Origin: Bimastos eiseni
Lineage: Eukaryota; Annelida; Clitellata; Crassiclitellata; Lumbricidae
Assembly: GCA_959347315.1 (NCBI GenBank)
Contig: OY365817.1
Location: forward strand, 5,128,643 to 5,192,642
Length of the DNA: 64,000 bases
Direction: 5' to 3'
The stretch's first letter is position 1. Every line of letters begins with the position of its first letter. Below are positions 62,254 through 64,000 of the stretch, one piece after another. The notes beneath the pieces were generated by a model. That model was given only the letters and a program-made list of their open reading frames with translations, had not been told where the DNA came from and did not search any database. The position numbers were made by a program, and so were the translations under genes.

Positions 62254-64000
62254 GAAATGGAAGAAAGGGAAGAGAGACAGAGAATAGAAATGGAAGAAAA
62301 TGAAGAGGGACAGAGAATAGAAATGGAGGAAAACGAAGAGAGACAGAGAATAGAATTGGAAGAAAAGAAAAAGAGACGGAGAATTGAAATGTATGAAAAG
62401 GAAGAGAGATAGAGAATGCAAATGGAAGAAAAGGAAGAGGGACAGAATCGAAATGGAAGAAAAGGAAGAGGGACAGAATAGAAATGGAAGAAAAGGAAGT
62501 GGGACAGAGAATGGAAATGAATAAAATGAAGAGAGACGGAGACTAGAAATGGAAGAAAAGGAAGAGGGACAGAAAATAGAAACGGAAGAAAATGAAGAGA
62601 GATGGAGAATAGAAATGGAAGAAAAGGAAGAGAGACAGCGAATAGAAATGGAAGAAAAGGATGAGAGACAGAGAATAGAAATGGAAAAAAAGGAAGAGGG
62701 ACAGAATAGAAATGGAAGAAAAGGAAGAGAGACAGAGAATAGAAATGGAATAAAATGAAGGGAGACGGAGAATAGAAATGGAAGAAAAGGAAAAGAGACA
62801 GAGAATAGAAATGGAAGAAAAGGAAGAGAGACAGAGAATAGAATTGGAAGAAAAGGAAAAGAGACAGAGAATAGAAACGGAAGAAAAGGAAGAGAGACGG
62901 AGAATGGAAATGGATGAAAAGGAAGAGGGACAGAATAGAAATGGAAGAAAATGACGAGAGACAGAGAATAGAAATGGAAGAAAAGTAACAGGGACAGAGA
63001 ACAGAAATGGAAGAAAAGGAAGAGAGAGAATAGAAATGGAAGAAAATGAAGAGAGACAGAGAATAGAAATGGAAGAAAAGAAAGAGGGACAGAATACAAA
63101 TGGAAGAAATGGAAGAGAGACAGAGAATAGAAATGGAAGAAAAGGAAGAGAGACAGATTAGAAATGGAAGAAAAGGAAGAGGGACAGTGAATAGAAATGG
63201 AAGAAAAGGAAGAGAGACAGAGAATAGAAATGGAAGAAAACGAAGAGGGACAGAGAATAGAAATGGAGGAAAAGGAAGAGAGACAGAGAATAGAATTGGA
63301 AGAAAAGAAAAAGAGACAGAGAATAGAAATGGAAGAAAGGGAAGAGAGACAGAGAATAGAAATGGAAGAAAAGGAAGAGGGACAGAGAATAGAAATGGAA
63401 TGAAATGAAGAGAGACGGAGAATTGAAATGTATGAAAAGGAAGAGAGATCGAGAATGGAAATGGAAGAAAAGGAAGAGGGACAGAATCGAAATGGAAGAA
63501 AAGGAAGAGGGACAGAATAGAAATGGAAGAAAAGGAAGTGGGACAGAAAATAGAAACGGAAGAAAATGAAGAGAGACGGAGAATAGAAATGGAAGAAAAG
63601 GAAGAGAGACAGAGAATAGAAATGGAAAAAAAGGAAGAGGGACAGAATAGAAATGGAAGAAAAGGAAGAGAGACAGAGAATAGAAATGGAATAAAATGAA
63701 GAGAGACGGAGAATAGAATTGGAAGAAAAGGAAAAGAGACAGAGAATAGAAATGGAAGAAAAGGAAGAGAGACAGAGAGTAGAAATGGAAGAAAAGGAAG
63801 AGGGACAGAGAATAGAAATGGAATTAAATGAATAGTGAGAATAGAAATGGAAAAAAATGAAGAGAGACAGAGAATAGAAATGAAAGAAAAGAAAGAGGGA
63901 CAGAATAGAAATGGAAGAAATGGAAGAGGGACAGAGAATAGAAATGGAAGAAAAGGAAGAGAGACAGATTAGAAATGGAAGAAAAGGAAGAGGGACAGTG
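62254..64000 (+). repeat. 1.7-kb block, copy 3 (partner 48,355-50,101)
   Basis: The alignment reaches the last base of the window, so the block probably continues beyond it. It keeps the base that is deleted at 48,713 in the other copy. Confidence 0.82.

Larger units (their letters stand above)
1..64000 (+). repeat. Polypurine satellite array, 33/31-bp unit, about 2,000 copies
   Basis: Every line of the window is built from one unit. Its two halves read AGAATAGAAATGGAAG and AAAAGGAAGAGAGACAG (33 bp). A 31-bp form lacks one AG after GACAG, or has GACAGATTAG or GACAGATAAG there. A 29-bp form lacks four bases, as in GAGTGAGAATAG or GAGAGAGAATAG. No unit is inverted anywhere, and no unique spacer, transposon or gene-like sequence interrupts the array; both window ends lie inside it. 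Stretches outside the blocks listed below (for example 8,258-8,693, 55,239-55,586 and 61,933-62,253) hold only the same units in other orders. Array type and orientation are seen directly. Heterochromatic location and eukaryotic origin are inferred from size and homogeneity. I do not recognise the unit as a named satellite family. Confidence 0.97.

Noticed and set aside
1..64000. CRISPR array, because of roughly 30-bp direct repeats
   Set aside because: Units are directly contiguous with no unique spacers, there are thousands of them, and no cas genes are present.
1..64000. Telomeric repeat, simple GA microsatellite or the human GGAAT satellite
   Set aside because: The unit is 31-33 bp with fixed internal T and C positions. 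It is neither a 5- to 7-bp repeat nor a plain dinucleotide run, and GGAAT occurs only in GGAATAAAATG, GGAATGAAATG, GGAATTAAATG and similar variant units.
1..64000. tRNA, rRNA, promoters, terminators or an origin
   Set aside because: No stretch departs from the repeat. Inverted complementarity is almost absent because pyrimidines are so rare on the + strand, so hairpin RNAs and terminators are not possible here.

Overview
The whole 64 kb window is one uninterrupted tandem-repeat (satellite) array. I found no gene, RNA gene, transposon or unique sequence in it. The building block is a 33-bp unit, first half AGAATAGAAATGGAAG and second half AAAAGGAAGAGAGACAG. It is about 91% purine on the + strand, with 19 A, 11 G, 2 T and 1 C in the consensus. 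There are about 2,000 units, all in the same orientation. Length variants of 31 bp and 29 bp arise by loss of one or two dinucleotides around the GAGACAGAG segment. This much near-identical satellite points to eukaryotic heterochromatin (centromeric, pericentromeric, subtelomeric or sex-chromosome). The taxon cannot be read from the sequence. Paired CG/TG/CA variants at the same unit positions suggest the array was CpG-methylated in the germ line, which fits vertebrates or plants better than flies or worms; this is inference.

Above the 33/31-bp level the array is a mosaic of kilobase-scale duplicated blocks rather than one regular higher-order repeat. From left to right: 1-14 kb holds nested duplications with offsets 2,753, 2,170, 6,254, 8,103 and 5,933 bp. 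At 12.8-21.1 kb a 3.3-kb block occurs twice, 5,026 bp apart, and carries a diverged island. At 21.1-24.7 kb is a mosaic that shares about 1 kb with sequence 29.6 kb away. At 24.8-32.2 kb is a 3,727-bp tandem duplication that is almost identical. From 25.8 to 46.6 kb a 1,548-bp module occurs six times. At 46.0-49.1 kb is a 1,755-bp tandem duplication. At 48.4-64.0 kb are blocks at offsets 13.9 kb, 4,833 bp and 2,276-2,340 bp, plus a 3.2-kb tandem duplication. Variant units private to one zone mark different amplification histories.

Open reading frames here are a by-product of composition. The minus strand of the basic unit has no stop codon in any frame, so apparent ORFs of up to 1,961 codons run through it. 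On the + strand one frame meets TAG in every basic unit, and 31-bp units keep shifting the frame into it. I call none of them genes. The points most worth following are the recent large duplications (or possible assembly artefacts), the zoned variants, the CpG-decay signature, and the potential of transcripts from either strand to bind SR proteins or PTB-type proteins. Block boundaries were found by eye and are good to roughly 30 bp.
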